A stretch of DNA of 64,000 nt from Streptomyces sp. ADI95-17 (GCF_003846175.1 NZ_ML123044.1:1109424-1173423); one strand, 5' to 3'; positions 27,122-37,766 are shown, numbered from the stretch's first letter. Numbers and translations are program-made. The notes: generated from the letters alone by a model not told the origin.

Positions 27122-28006
27122 GTGATCCTCGGGATGATCTGCGCGCTCGGTGCCGCCGTCTGCTTCGGCACCGCCTCGGTCCTCCAGGCCGTCGCCGCGC
27201 GGGCCGCCGCCGAGCCGGGGTCGGACGCGGGGGTCGATCCGGCACTGCTGCTGCGCGCCCTGCGCCAGTGGCGGTACGTCGCCGGACTCGCCCTGGACGG
27301 CTGCGGTTTCGTCCTCCAGATCATCGCCCTGCGTTCCCTGCCGATCTACGCGGTCGGCGCCGCGCTGGCCGCGAGCCTCGCGGTGACGGCGGTGGTCGCC
27401 GCGCGGCTGCTCGGGGTGCGGCTGAGCGGCGTCGAGTGGAGCGCGGTCGGCGTCGTCTGCGCGGGCCTCGGCATGCTGGGGCTGGCGTCCGGCGGCGAGG
27501 GCCACGGGACCGGTTCGGCCGCCCTGGCCTGGTCGATGCTGGGGATCGCGCTGGGCATCCTGCTGATCGGCGCGGCGGCCGGCCGCCTCCCGGAGCGGCC
27601 CCGGGCGCTCGTGCTGGGGCTCGGCGCGGGCTGCGGCTTCGGGGTGGTGGAGGTCACGGTCCGGCTGATCGACGACGTGTCCCCGGCCGCGCTGCTCGCC
27701 GACCCGGCCGCGTACGCGCTGCTGCTGGGCGGCGGTTCGGCGTTCCTGCTGCTGACCTCGGCCCTGCAACGCGGTTCGGTGACGACGGCGACGGCCGGCA
27801 TGGTGCTCGGCGAGACGATCGGCCCGGCGCTGGTGGGCGTGGTCTGGCTCGGCGACCGGACCCGCGAGGGCCTGGAGTGGGTGGCGGTCGCCGGCTTCGT
27901 GGTCGCGGTGGCGGGCGCGCTGGCCCTGGCCCGCTTCGGCGAGGCCCCGGCGGCCACCCGGGGACCGGCGGACGACGCGGCCGAGCGGGACCACTGCGAG
28001 AAGTGA
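27122..28006 (+). CDS. DMT-superfamily (EamA-like) membrane transporter
   Basis: A 294-residue protein with about nine to ten membrane helices, opening MICALGAAVCFGTASVLQAVAARAAA as in drug/metabolite transporters. It has an internal repeat and a Leu/Ala/Val-rich second half (GSVTTATAGMVLGETIGPALVGVVWLGD). Substrate unknown. The GTG at 27122 has no ribosome site. A -10-like TAGAGT at 27110-27115 sits 6-7 nt before it, so the mRNA may be leaderless. Divergent from the lipoprotein/ATP-grasp operon. Confidence 0.8.
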   Translation: MILGMICALGAAVCFGTASVLQAVAARAAAEPGSDAGVDPALLLRALRQWRYVAGLALDGCGFVLQIIALRSLPIYAVGAALAASLAVTAVVAARLLGVRLSGVEWSAVGVVCAGLGMLGLASGGEGHGTGSAALAWSMLGIALGILLIGAAAGRLPERPRALVLGLGAGCGFGVVEVTVRLIDDVSPAALLADPAAYALLLGGGSAFLLLTSALQRGSVTTATAGMVLGETIGPALVGVVWLGDRTREGLEWVAVAGFVVAVAGALALARFGEAPAATRGPADDAAERDHCEK

Positions 28007-28060
28007 CCCGCGCCGGGTGCCGGTCCGCGTCGCCGGCCCGGTGACGTACGCTGGCATTCC

Positions 28061-28699
28061 GTGGCAATTAGCACCGCGCTGTGGTCCTTCGCCCTCGTCG
28101 TAGGGCTCCTCACTCTCACCCCCGGACTCGACACCGCTCTGATCCTGCGCACCTCGGCCCTCGGCCGGCGCAGAAGAGCCTGGGGCGTCGTCCTCGGAAT
28201 CCAGTCCGGCACCCTGCTGTGGGGTGTGCTCACCTCCCTCGGGGTGACCGCACTCTTCACCGCCTCCCATCTCGCCTATCTGACGCTGCGCTGGGTCGGC
28301 GCGGCCTATCTGGTCTGGATGGGCATCCGCATGCTCCGCGACACCTTCCGCGGGCTGCCCGCCGAAGAGGCGGACGACCCCGCCCTCCTGGCCGGCGCGG
28401 ACTCGTTCGCCGGCGGCTGGCGGCAGGGAGCGCTCACCAACCTCCTCAACCCGAAGATGGGCGCCTTCTACGTCGCCGTCCTGCCCCAGTTCATCCCGGC
28501 CGGCAGCAGCCACTTCACGATGGGGCTCCTGCTCGCCTCCGTGCACATCGTCATGGGTCTGGCCTGGTCGACCGTGCTCATCGGCTTCGCCCGGGTGCTG
28601 CACGGCTGGCTCCGCAAACCGCAGGCCCGCCGGGTGCTCGACCGGATCACCGGGACCGTCGTCGCCGCCTTCGGCGTCCGGCTGGCGCTCGGCGACTGA
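28061..28699 (+). CDS. LysE/RhtB family amino-acid exporter
   Basis: A 212-residue translocator with six helices. VVGLLTLTPGLDTALILRTSALG and GIQSGTLLWGVLTSLGVTALF are the family's first conserved stretch, and TNLLNPKMGAFYVAVLPQFIP is the second. It exports amino acids or derivatives; the specificity is not readable. It starts at GTG 28061, 55 nt after the DMT gene. Confidence 0.9.
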   Translation: MAISTALWSFALVVGLLTLTPGLDTALILRTSALGRRRRAWGVVLGIQSGTLLWGVLTSLGVTALFTASHLAYLTLRWVGAAYLVWMGIRMLRDTFRGLPAEEADDPALLAGADSFAGGWRQGALTNLLNPKMGAFYVAVLPQFIPAGSSHFTMGLLLASVHIVMGLAWSTVLIGFARVLHGWLRKPQARRVLDRITGTVVAAFGVRLALGD

Positions 28700-28702
28700 G
28701 GG

Positions 28703-28727
28703 GGCTGCCGGGGGACCTCCGGCAGCC
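28703..28727. terminator. Bidirectional hairpin terminator
   Basis: GGCTGCCGG (28703-28711) pairs perfectly with CCGGCAGCC (28719-28727) between the convergent LysE and MocR-type genes. Confidence 0.75.
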
Positions 28728-28735
28728 TGCGGGTC

Positions 28736-30139
28736 TCAGGGCAGCACCCGGCAGAGCGCCTCCAGCGCGCCCGACCAGGCGCTGTCGGTGGGGGTCCCGT
28801 AGCCGATGACCAGCGCGTCGCGGCCCGGACCGGCGTCCGGGTGCCGAAAGCGGGATATCCCCTCCAGGGCCAGGCCCTGCCAGGCCGCCGCCCGGAGCAC
28901 CGACGGCTCGGTGCCCTCGGGCAGTTCGAGCACGGCGTGCAGCCCGGCCGCGATGCCGCTGACCCGGACGCCGGGGGCCCGTTCCGCCAGGGCCTCGACG
29001 AGCTGGTCGCGGCGGTGCCGGTAGCGCAGCCGCATCGAGCGCACATGCCGGTCGTACGCACCCGACTCGATGAACTCCGCGAGCGTCAGCTGGTCCAGCG
29101 CGCTCGACGACCAGTCGCTCATCCCCTTGGCCTCGGTCACCTCGCCCACCAGCGAATCCGGCAGCACCATCCACCCCAGGCGCAGCCCGGGTGCCAGTGA
29201 TTTGCTCGTCGTGCCCAGGTGCACCACGCGTTCGGGGTCGAGGCCCTGGAGCGCGCCGACCGGCTGCCGGTCGTAGCGGAACTCGCCGTCGTAGTCGTCC
29301 TCCAGGATCAGCCCGCCCGTGCCGCGCGCCCAGTCCACGGCCGCGGCCCGCCGGTCGGGGTGGAGCGGCACACCGGTCGGGAACTGGTGCGCGGGCGTCA
29401 TCAGGACCGCACCCACGCCACGCAGGGCGGCCAGTTCGCCGGTCCGAGCACCGAGTCCGTCGACCGGCAGACAGGGCAGCCGCAGCCCGGCGTCCGCGAG
29501 CAGGTTCCGGTGGATGTCCAGCCCGTACGACTCGACGGCCACCTCCCGCACCCGCCGCTTGCGCAGCACCGGCCCCATCAGTTTCAGCGCGTGCACGAAA
29601 CCGGCGCAGATCATGATCCGCTCCGGGTCCGCGTACACGCCGCGGGCCCGCGCCAGATAGTCGGCGAGCACGGTGCGCAGCTCGATGCGCCCGCGCGGAT
29701 CGCCGTACCCGAAGGCGTCGTTGGGCGCGGCGGACAGGGCGCGCCGCGACGCCTTGAGCCAGTCGGCCCGCGGGAACGTCGAGAGGTCGGGCGACCCGCC
29801 CAGCAGGTTGTGGGCGGGCCGGGACCGTGCCGCGCGGGCCCGTACGGTCCGGCCGGCCGGCGGGCGCGGCTCGGCCCGCTGCGCCACCCTGGTGCCCGAG
29901 CCCTGCCGGGCGGTGAGCCATCCCTCGGCGACCAGCTCCGCGTAGGCGTCGGCGACGGTGTTCCGGGCGATGCCCAGGTCGGCGGCGAGGCCGCGGGAGG
30001 ACGGCAGCCGGGTGCCGGGTGCCAGCCGGCCCGTGCGTACGGCCTCGCGCAGCGCGTCCATGAGCCCGGCCCGCAGCCGCGGCGCCCCGGTCGTCTCAAG
30101 ATGCAGGTCGGCACCGAAAGTGGCCCATGAATCAGTCAT
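28736..30139 (-). CDS. MocR/PdxR-type regulator (GntR HTH plus aminotransferase domain)
   Basis: 467 residues. The N-terminal GntR winged helix has LMDALREAVRTGRLAPGTRLPSSRGLAADLGIARNTVADAYAELVAEGWLTARQGSG. The class I aminotransferase-like domain has LEDDYDGEFRYD and HLGTTSKSLAPGLRLGWMV, whose Lys binds PLP. MocR proteins sense PLP-linked metabolites and control neighbouring or divergent genes. It diverges from the AhpD-like gene with only 47 bases between, so the pair is probably co-regulated. Confidence 0.92.
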   Translation of the reverse strand: MTDSWATFGADLHLETTGAPRLRAGLMDALREAVRTGRLAPGTRLPSSRGLAADLGIARNTVADAYAELVAEGWLTARQGSGTRVAQRAEPRPPAGRTVRARAARSRPAHNLLGGSPDLSTFPRADWLKASRRALSAAPNDAFGYGDPRGRIELRTVLADYLARARGVYADPERIMICAGFVHALKLMGPVLRKRRVREVAVESYGLDIHRNLLADAGLRLPCLPVDGLGARTGELAALRGVGAVLMTPAHQFPTGVPLHPDRRAAAVDWARGTGGLILEDDYDGEFRYDRQPVGALQGLDPERVVHLGTTSKSLAPGLRLGWMVLPDSLVGEVTEAKGMSDWSSSALDQLTLAEFIESGAYDRHVRSMRLRYRHRRDQLVEALAERAPGVRVSGIAAGLHAVLELPEGTEPSVLRAAAWQGLALEGISRFRHPDAGPGRDALVIGYGTPTDSAWSGALEALCRVLP

Positions 30140-30186
30140 GGAAATGGACCATACCGGTGCGCCATCTGCCGCGTAATGTCGTACCC
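30140..30186. promoter_or_regulatory. Short divergent promoter between MocR and AhpD-like genes
   Basis: Within 47 bases lie the dyad ATGGACCAT (30144-30152), a second CCAT 13 nt further on, and a -10-like TAATGT (30174-30179) whose transcript would start near the ATG at 30187. A MocR site is plausible but no family consensus is matched. Confidence 0.4.
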
Positions 30187-30702
30187 ATGACGACGAACGA
30201 GCACAGCCACCCGACCTCCGAGCTCAACCCCGAGCACTCCCCCCGCCTGCAGAACTGGGCCGGGCTCGCGCCCGATGTCTACAAGGCGATGGTCCGGCTG
30301 GACGCGGCGTCCCGTAAGGGCCTCGACCCGGTCATCGGGGAGCTGGTGAAGATCCGCGCCTCGCAGCTGAACCACTGCGCGTTCTGCCTCGACATGCACA
30401 CCAAGGACGCGCTCGCGGCCGGTGAGTCCGTCCAGCGGATCGTCCAGCTCAGCGCCTGGGAGGAGTCGCAGCACTTCTACACGCCCAAGGAGATCGCGGC
30501 CATCGAGCTGACCGAGGCCGTGACCGTGCTGACCGACGGCTTCGTGCCGGACGAGGTGTGGGAGAAGGCCGCGAAGCACTTCGACGAGACGGAGCTCGCC
30601 CATCTCATCGCCGCGATCACGACGATCAACGCCTGGAACCGCTTCGCCGTGACCACCCGCATGGTCCCCGGCCACTACCAGCCGGGCCAGATCAAGCACT
30701 GA
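30187..30702 (+). CDS. Carboxymuconolactone decarboxylase / AhpD-like family protein
   Basis: A 171-residue all-helical protein with the AhpD-type redox motif CAFCLDMH (CxxC followed by His, about residues 64-71) preceded by LVKIRASQLNH. Such proteins act as peroxide or disulfide reductases; others lack known activity. TINAWNRFAVTTRMVPGHY is the family's C-terminal signature. It is controlled together with the divergent MocR regulator, by inference. Confidence 0.88.
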   Translation: MTTNEHSHPTSELNPEHSPRLQNWAGLAPDVYKAMVRLDAASRKGLDPVIGELVKIRASQLNHCAFCLDMHTKDALAAGESVQRIVQLSAWEESQHFYTPKEIAAIELTEAVTVLTDGFVPDEVWEKAAKHFDETELAHLIAAITTINAWNRFAVTTRMVPGHYQPGQIKH

Positions 30703-30760
30703 CCCCCCGCAGGCCCGCACCACGCACCGCCACTCCCCGACACCCGCACAGGAGCCCCGC

Positions 30761-31495
30761 GTGACCGCATCCGTCCTCCGCGCCCTGCACCACGACCGCA
30801 CCCCCGGCGACCCGCTGGTCGTTCCCGGCCCGTGGGACGCGGGGAGCGCACGGGTCTTCGTCGAGGCGGGCTTCCTGACGCTCGCCACGCCGAGCGCCGG
30901 GGTCGCGGCCTCGCTCGGCTACGAGGACGGGGCGACGCCCGCCGACGAGATGTTCGCGGCCGTGGCCAGGATCGTGCGGGCCGTCCCGGCCTCCGTGCCC
31001 GTCTCGGCGGACATCGAGGCGGGGTACGGACTGGCCCCGGCGGAGCTGGTGGAGCGGCTCCTCGAAACCGGGGCCGTCGGCTGCAACCTGGAGGACTCGG
31101 CGGACGGCGCCCTCGTGGACGCCGAGCGGCAGGCGGACCGGCTCGCCCGGGTGCGGGCGGCCGCGGGCGACGCGCTCTTCGTCAACGCCCGCGTCGACAC
31201 CTACGTCCGGGGCGTTCCCGAGGGCACGGACGTGGAGACGGAGACCGTCCGGCGCGCCCTGCTGTACGTGGCGGCGGGCGCGGACTGCGTCTACCCGATC
31301 ATGGCGCCGCCCGAGGCGTTGCCCGCGCTCGCCGCCGCCGTCCCGGCCCCGCTCAACGTCTTCGCCCGCCCGGACGGCCCGTCCCCGCGCCGGCTGGGCG
31401 AGCTGGGCGCCACCCGGATCACCTTCGGCCCCGGGCTCCAGCGCCGGGCGATGGCGGCGGTACGGGAGATCGCGGACGCGCTGCGGGAGGGCTGA
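30761..31495 (+). CDS. Isocitrate lyase / phosphoenolpyruvate mutase family protein
   Basis: A 244-residue TIM-barrel enzyme. VPGPWDAGSARVFVEAGF, PVSADIEAGYG, GAVGCNLEDS and NARVDTYVRG match the family's Mg-binding Asp/Glu set. The KKCGH loop of true isocitrate lyases is absent, so a C-C lyase on a small 2-oxo or methyl-malate-type substrate, or an oxaloacetate-type hydrolase, is more likely. It begins with GTG at 30761, 58 nt after the AhpD-like gene, and may share its transcript. Confidence 0.85.
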   Translation: MTASVLRALHHDRTPGDPLVVPGPWDAGSARVFVEAGFLTLATPSAGVAASLGYEDGATPADEMFAAVARIVRAVPASVPVSADIEAGYGLAPAELVERLLETGAVGCNLEDSADGALVDAERQADRLARVRAAAGDALFVNARVDTYVRGVPEGTDVETETVRRALLYVAAGADCVYPIMAPPEALPALAAAVPAPLNVFARPDGPSPRRLGELGATRITFGPGLQRRAMAAVREIADALREG

Positions 31496-31541
31496 GCGAC
31501 GAGGGCCGAGCGGCAAGGCCCGAGCCACAGGGGCTGAGCGC

Positions 31542-32918
31542 TCAGGCGCTCCGGCCGCCGAAGGCCGCCAGGGTCCGTTCCAGCATCGGCATCGCCCGCA
31601 CCACCCGGCGGGAACGGATCAGGGCGTCCCAGGCGGGTTCGAACTTCTTCCAGCCGCCCGAGTACGCCAGGTGCCTGAGCCGTTCGTGGGTGCCGGGCTG
31701 GGCGGCCGCGCCGCGCCAGATGTTGGACCACCGGTAGAAGTCGCGGTACGCGCGCCAGTACCCGTCCTCCAGTTGGCGCGGCGTCATGCCCTTCGGGCGG
31801 TAGACGACATGGCGGGTGTCGTAGAGGTCCCAGTCCCGGTGGACGATCCGGTCCTCGGCCTCCATCTGTTTCCACAGTCCGGTGGACGGATACGGCGTCA
31901 TGATGTGGAAGGTGGCCGTCTCGATGCCCTGCTCGACGGCCCACTCCACCGTGCGGTCGAAGACGTCCGGGCCGTCGTGGTCGAGCCCGAAGACGAAGCT
32001 GGCGTTGACCATGACCCCGGCGTCGTGGAGCCGGCGGACGGCGGCCGCGTAGTCCTTGCCGATGTTCTGGTCCTTGCGGCGCTCGGCGAGGTTCGCGCTG
32101 TTGACGGTCTCGAAGCCGACGAACAGGCTGCGCAGCCCCGCCGCCACGGCCCGCTCCAGCAGATCGGGCTGGAGCACGGACTTCACAGTGCCGGCGGCCT
32201 GCCAGAGCCGCCCCATGCCTGCCATCCCGTCGAAGAGCGCCTCGGCGAAGCGCCGGTTGCCGAGCAGATGGTCGTCCAGGAAGTACAGATGTCTGCCGGG
32301 CAGCCGCTCGATCTCGGCGAGCGCGTCGTCCACCGCCTGGGTGTAGAAGGACTTCCCGCCCTCGAAGAAGGCGTCCTTGTAACAGAAGTCGCAGTGGTGC
32401 GGACAGCCGCGCGAGACCACGATCGAGTTCGGTACAAGATACAGCTGCCGCTTGATCAGATCGCGCCGCACCGGCGGCAGCCCGGCCAGGGTGCGCAGCT
32501 TCGAGTCGTACCGGCGGCCCGGCGCCCCCTCGCGGAACTCCTTGAGGAACAGCGGCCAGGTGTCCTCGCCCGGCCCGGTGAAGATCGTGTCGGCGTGGGC
32601 GGCGGCCTCGTCCGGGAGCGAGGTCACATGGAGGCCGCCCATGGCGACGTGGACGCCCCGGGCCCGGAAGTGGTCGGCGATCTCGTAGCCGCGCCGGGCG
32701 GAGGTGATGTACGGCTGGACGACCAGGAGATCGGGGCTGTCGAGCGCCTCGATGTCCACCCGCTCGACGTGTTCGTCCAGGAGCGTCACCTCGTCGTCCG
32801 GGTCGAGGTACCCGGCGAGGGTCGCCAGGCCGAGCGGCGGGAAGAGCGAGTACTTGATGGGGCGGAACAGCGGGCTGGTCGCCTCGGTCAGTGCCGGAAG
32901 GATCATCGTCACGCGCAT
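31542..32918 (-). CDS. B12-binding-domain radical SAM protein
   Basis: 458 residues. The N-terminal cobalamin-binding-like Rossmann domain (residues 1-130) has [15 protein letters not shown] and [11 protein letters not shown]. The radical SAM domain starts at [16 protein letters not shown], with the CxxxCxxC cluster-binding motif at about residues 173-180, followed by YFLDDHLLG and [18 protein letters not shown]. The C-terminal part is helical ([15 protein letters not shown]). Family members methylate or rearrange lipids, phosphinates and other unactivated carbons; the substrate cannot be told. It starts with ATG at 32918, 119 bases downstream of mdh past a strong terminator, so it is transcribed separately. 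Confidence 0.88.
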   Translation of the reverse strand: MRVTMILPALTEATSPLFRPIKYSLFPPLGLATLAGYLDPDDEVTLLDEHVERVDIEALDSPDLLVVQPYITSARRGYEIADHFRARGVHVAMGGLHVTSLPDEAAAHADTIFTGPGEDTWPLFLKEFREGAPGRRYDSKLRTLAGLPPVRRDLIKRQLYLVPNSIVVSRGCPHHCDFCYKDAFFEGGKSFYTQAVDDALAEIERLPGRHLYFLDDHLLGNRRFAEALFDGMAGMGRLWQAAGTVKSVLQPDLLERAVAAGLRSLFVGFETVNSANLAERRKDQNIGKDYAAAVRRLHDAGVMVNASFVFGLDHDGPDVFDRTVEWAVEQGIETATFHIMTPYPSTGLWKQMEAEDRIVHRDWDLYDTRHVVYRPKGMTPRQLEDGYWRAYRDFYRWSNIWRGAAAQPGTHERLRHLAYSGGWKKFEPAWDALIRSRRVVRAMPMLERTLAAFGGRSA

Positions 32919-32976
32919 GACAGCGCAGACTCGGGAACGGGTGCGGTCAGTTCCCGGCCACCGCCGCCCGGACATG

Positions 32977-33013
32977 CCGCCGCCCCCGGCAGCGGTGCGG
33001 CCGGGGGCGGCGG
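32977..33013. terminator. Strong terminator after mdh
   Basis: CCGCCGCCCCCGG (32977-32989) pairs perfectly with CCGGGGGCGGCGG (33001-33013) around an 11-nt loop, 25 nt beyond the mdh stop. Confidence 0.85.
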
Positions 33014-33037
33014 GGTACGCCTCGGAGGGCGTACGGA

Positions 33038-34120
<1,083 letters not shown>

Positions 34121-34272
34121 TCAGGCTATCCGACCCGGAACCCCCGAGCGGCCCTGCCCCCTGTGGCACCGCACACAACCCGTCACACAGCGCTCACCCG
34201 GCCGAATCCCGGATCACCCGGGAGGCGGCGGTCCGGCGGTGACCCGGCGGCGGCTCCCCGTACGGACCGCCG

Positions 34273-34755
34273 TCAGTGCCCCGGCCCGGCCAGCAGCACC
34301 ACCGCGGCCAGCACCAGCAGCGCGCCGACCACGCCCGCCAGGAGCACGGCCTGCCGTCTCCGGCGGCCGGTGGAGCGGAGGGAGGCAGCGGGGTCACCGG
34401 GCGATATCCCCTCGCCGCCCGTGCCACCCGTATCGCCCGTGCCGGGGATCCTGACGCTCAGCACCGTCATGTCCTGGCGCGGCTCGGAACGGCTCCACGC
34501 CCGCTCCGCCAGCTCCCACATGGTCGTCAGGTGCGCCTGGCTGGTGCCCGTCGCCTCGGCGAGCGCGACGACCGCCCCCTTCGGCGCGAGCAGCCGCCCG
34601 TTGAGATACCGCTCCCACGAGGTCCTGCTGTAGCCCGTGCGGTCGGCCACCGCGGCGATGCTCAGCCCCCTGCGGTCGACGAGCCTGCGCAACTGGCCGG
34701 CGAACTCCCTGATCTGCGGATCGAGTTCCTCCGACAGTGCCTTCCAACGAGGCAT
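34273..34755 (-). CDS. Membrane-anchored helix-turn-helix protein
   Basis: 160 residues. The XRE-type HTH at about residues 20-75 reads LRRLVDRRGLSIAAVADRTGYSRTSWERYLNGRLLAPKGAVVALAEATG. A Gly/Thr/Pro linker follows, then an Arg-rich stretch (STGRRRRQ) and one membrane helix at the C-terminus (138-156). The DNA-binding domain therefore faces the cytoplasm at the membrane. Target and signal are unknown. GGGGGAACG precedes the ATG at 34755. Confidence 0.82.
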   Translation of the reverse strand: MPRWKALSEELDPQIREFAGQLRRLVDRRGLSIAAVADRTGYSRTSWERYLNGRLLAPKGAVVALAEATGTSQAHLTTMWELAERAWSRSEPRQDMTVLSVRIPGTGDTGGTGGEGISPGDPAASLRSTGRRRRQAVLLAGVVGALLVLAAVVLLAGPGH

Positions 34756-35083
34756 CGTTCCCCCTTGCCCGGGTCCGGTGATTCTTCCGTTCCGGACTAC
34801 CCAGGAGCGGGCGCGAACGCGGGGCGGCGGGTCATCGGTACGGGGCGCACAGGGGTGCTCGGAGCCCTGCGCCCCACTGCCTCGCGCCCCCGCTCCCCGC
34901 CCCCGGTCCCGGCACTTCGTTGCCGGACGATCACACGGTGGCGGAATGGTCACTTCCGTGCCACAGGCGACAGGCATCCCTTGAACGGCATCACCCCGTC
35001 GACCAGGCTGAAGTCCGGACGGGGCAAGGCCGCTCAAGTCACCGCATTCCGGGGCGTTCCGCGTTCCGGAGGGCCCCGTCACC
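34756..35083. other. Upstream region of the HTH membrane protein
   Basis: 328 bases without a gene. It contains an imperfect dyad, GTGGCGGAA (34938-34946) against TTCCGTGCCAC (34954-34964), with a 7-nt centre, about 190 bases before the HTH start. Otherwise it has only GC-rich sequence. Confidence 0.45.
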
Positions 35084-35119
35084 GGTGTCCGTCCCTCCTC
35101 GGGGGAGGGGACGGACACC
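35084..35119. terminator. Hairpin terminator after the folD-DUF3017 operon
   Basis: GGTGTCCGTCCCTCC (35084-35098) pairs with GGAGGGGACGGACACC ending at 35119, with one bulge and a small loop. A T-tract (GTTTTCC) follows on the plus-strand side. Confidence 0.75.
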
Positions 35120-35175
35120 GTTTTCCTTCGTGAGGCGCCTGCATGCGCGAGGCGCCGCCGGCCCTGCGGGCGGGC

Positions 35176-35889
35176 TCAGCGGATGGTGAAGTGGACCGCC
35201 TGTTCCAGGAACGGAATGTCCAGCCACGGCTTGGGCTGCGCCACCAGCGCGAGCATCACGATGAGGAAGCCGAGCAGCCCGTAGGTCACCAGGTCGGTGA
35301 AGCGGGAACGTACCGCCAGCATGCCCACCGAAGGCACCACCAGCCGCAGCACGGCGCCCCCGATGAGGGCCGCACCGATCAGCATCGTGCCGACCCGGAA
35401 CGCCTCGGCGAACGGGTCGACGGCCACGATCAGCAGCCCGATCCCGGCCGTGCAGAGCACGGCGAGCAGCGGCCACTGGCGGGCCGGGGCGGGCGCGTCC
35501 CCGGACGCGGCCCTGCCTCCGCCCTCGGGGCGCGCGGTGTCCCGGGTGAGCGACGGGAAGCGCCGCGACGGGCGCGGGGCCGCGCCCGTACCGCCGTCGC
35601 CCTCCCCTTCACGGACGTCGCCTTCATGAGCGTCACCGTCACCGGCGTCACGGACGTCGCCTTCATGAGCGTCGCCGTCACCGTCACCGGCGTCACGGAC
35701 GTCGCCTTCGCGATCGCCGCCGTCGCCGGCACCGGCACCACGGGCGTCGCCGTCACGGTTCGCGGTCCGGTCCGGTGCGGCCGCGTCCGCCGCCTTCTCA
35801 CCCGTGCCCGGCTCGTCCACCCGGGACGACGCCGCAGGCGTGCCGTCCGCCGCGGCGGACGGGTCGGCCGGACTCGTACCAGCACCCAT
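35176..35889 (-). CDS. DUF3017 membrane protein with acidic repeat N-terminus
   Basis: 237 residues. The C-terminal 100 residues have three membrane helices (LLAVLCTAGIGLLIVAV, MLIGAALIGGAVLRLVV, YGLLGFLIVMLALVA) matching DUF3017, which is typically encoded after folD in actinobacteria. The N-terminal 135 residues are low complexity, with near-repeats of GDAHEGDVRDAGDGD rich in Asp, Gly and His. The DNA of that part is an imperfect tandem repeat. Function unknown. It starts 29 nt after the folD stop. Confidence 0.85.
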   Translation of the reverse strand: MGAGTSPADPSAAADGTPAASSRVDEPGTGEKAADAAAPDRTANRDGDARGAGAGDGGDREGDVRDAGDGDGDAHEGDVRDAGDGDAHEGDVREGEGDGGTGAAPRPSRRFPSLTRDTARPEGGGRAASGDAPAPARQWPLLAVLCTAGIGLLIVAVDPFAEAFRVGTMLIGAALIGGAVLRLVVPSVGMLAVRSRFTDLVTYGLLGFLIVMLALVAQPKPWLDIPFLEQAVHFTIR

Positions 35890-35918
35890 GGGGTTCCCTC
35901 CGGATCGGGTCGGCCGGC

Positions 35919-36782
35919 TCAGACGGCCGCGGCCGCGTTGCGCTCGGCCGCCTCGACCACGTTGACGAGGAGCTGGGCGCGGGTCATCGGGCCGACACCG
36001 CCCGGGTTCGGGGAGAGCCAGGCGGCGACCTCGGCCACGCCCGGGTGGACGTCCCCGACGATCTTGCCGTTCTCGTCCCGGCTGACGCCGACGTCGAGCA
36101 CGGCGGCGCCCGGCTTCACGTCCTCGGGCTTGATGATGTGGGGCACCCCGGCGGCGGCGACGATGATGTCGGCCTGCTTGAGCTGGGCGGAGAGGTCACG
36201 CGTACCGGTGTGGCACTGGGTGACGGTGGCGTTCTCGGACTTACGGGTCAGCAGCAGCGGGATGGAGCGGCCGATGGTGACACCGCGGCCGACGACCACG
36301 ACGTGCGCCCCGTTGATCTCCACACCGTGGTGGCGGAGCAGCTGGACGACACCCTGCGGGGTGCAGGGCAGCGGGCCGGTCTCGTTCAGCACGAGGCGGC
36401 CGAGGTTCATCGGGTGGAGGCCGTCGGCGTCCTTGGCCGGGTCCATCAGCTCCAGGACGCGGTTGGTGTCGATCCCCTTGGGCAGGGGCAGCTGCACGAT
36501 GTAACCCGTGCACTCGGGGTTGGCGTTGAGCTCCCGTACGACGTCCTCGATCTCCTCCTGGGTGGCGGTGTCGGGGAGTTCGCGCTGGATGGAGGCGATG
36601 CCGACCTGCGCGCAGTCGCGGTGCTTGCCGTTCACGTACCACCGGCTGCCCGGGTCGTCCCCGACGAGCAGGGTTCCCAGGCCAGGGGTGATGCCCTGCG
36701 CCTTGAGGGCCGCCACGCGGACGGTGAGATCGGACTTGATCGCGGCTGCGGTGGCCTTGCCATCGAGAATCTGGGCAGTCAT
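35919..36782 (-). CDS. folD: Bifunctional methylenetetrahydrofolate dehydrogenase/cyclohydrolase
   Basis: 287 residues. Converts 5,10-methylene-THF to 10-formyl-THF through the methenyl form with NADP. Seen: [14 protein letters not shown] (catalytic Lys in YxxxK), [46 protein letters not shown] (NADP-binding), and [14 protein letters not shown]. The product feeds purine synthesis by PurN and PurH, encoded 3 kb away. First gene of the folD-DUF3017 operon. Confidence 0.97.
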   Translation of the reverse strand: MTAQILDGKATAAAIKSDLTVRVAALKAQGITPGLGTLLVGDDPGSRWYVNGKHRDCAQVGIASIQRELPDTATQEEIEDVVRELNANPECTGYIVQLPLPKGIDTNRVLELMDPAKDADGLHPMNLGRLVLNETGPLPCTPQGVVQLLRHHGVEINGAHVVVVGRGVTIGRSIPLLLTRKSENATVTQCHTGTRDLSAQLKQADIIVAAAGVPHIIKPEDVKPGAAVLDVGVSRDENGKIVGDVHPGVAEVAAWLSPNPGGVGPMTRAQLLVNVVEAAERNAAAAV

Positions 36783-37007
36783 GTCCCCATACTCGCGGAT
36801 GACCCCGCCCGCATACCAATTCAGGCCGCGGGCGATGGCGCGATGTTGCACTTGCGCAACAACCAACGTCACGGCTGGACAAACTTACATTCCGCTTATA
36901 ACGATTATGGCCGCAGTGCCGCAGAAGTACCCGGGGGGCGGACCACTGACTCTTCTTTCCTCCGTGCGGCCGCATCGTCCCCGCACGCACGTTGGAGGAA
37001 CGCCCAG

Positions 37008-37766
37008 ATGAGTTTCGGCGACCCGAACCCGAATCCGAACAACCCTTACGGCCAGCAGCCGAACCAGCCGCCGCAGGGTCAGCCCGGCTACGGCTACCCG
37101 CAGCAGCCCCCGCAGGGTCAGCCGGGCTACGGCTACCCGCAGCAGGGTCAGCCGGCGCAGGGGCAGCCGGGTTACGGCTACCCGCCCCAGCAGCCGGGCG
37201 GCACCCTCCAGGCCAACAACGGCTACATAAACGTGCCGGGTCTCGGCACCGTCGAACTCGCCACGATGGGGCGTCGCCTGGGCGCGCGTGCGCTGGACGG
37301 CGTCGCGTACGGCATCCTCTACATGATCTTCTCGGCGATCGGCGTCGCGAGCCTGGTGGGCGCCTCGAAGTCCATCGACGACTGCAGCAGCTACTCGTAC
37401 GGCACCGAGTCCTACAACCAGTGCGTGAACGACGCGGCCAACGCCAGCGTCGGCGTCATCGCGGGCTTCTTCGGCTTCATCGCCGTGTTCGCGCTGATCG
37501 CGCTGCTCTACGAGTGGCTGATGGTCTCCATCTGGGGCGCCACGCTCGGCAAGATGGTCCTCAACGTCAAGGTCGTCAAGGAGAGCACCGGCCAGGCCCC
37601 CGGCCTGGGTGCGGGCTTCATCCGCTGGATCATCCCGATGGTCGGCTCGCTCTTCTGCGGTCTCGGCACGCTGCTGGTCTACCTCTCCCCCTTCTTCGAC
37701 AACTCGGGCAAGCTCCAGGGCTGGCACGACCGCGCCGGCAGCACGATCGTCATCAAGACGAAGTAG
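37008..37766 (+). CDS. RDD family membrane protein with Gln/Pro/Tyr repeats
   Basis: 252 residues. The N-terminal 65 residues are a disordered tail with three copies of a GQPGYGYPQQ-type repeat. The RDD domain then begins at MGRRLGARALDGVAYG (Arg-Asp pair), with helices at about 100-122, 160-182 and 210-232, and closes in GKLQGWHDRAGSTIVI. RDD proteins are transport or envelope-associated and mostly unassigned. GGAGGA precedes the ATG at 37008. A probable promoter is TGGACA (36876) with TATAAC-like sequence near 36897. Confidence 0.88.
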   Translation: MSFGDPNPNPNNPYGQQPNQPPQGQPGYGYPQQPPQGQPGYGYPQQGQPAQGQPGYGYPPQQPGGTLQANNGYINVPGLGTVELATMGRRLGARALDGVAYGILYMIFSAIGVASLVGASKSIDDCSSYSYGTESYNQCVNDAANASVGVIAGFFGFIAVFALIALLYEWLMVSIWGATLGKMVLNVKVVKESTGQAPGLGAGFIRWIIPMVGSLFCGLGTLLVYLSPFFDNSGKLQGWHDRAGSTIVIKTK

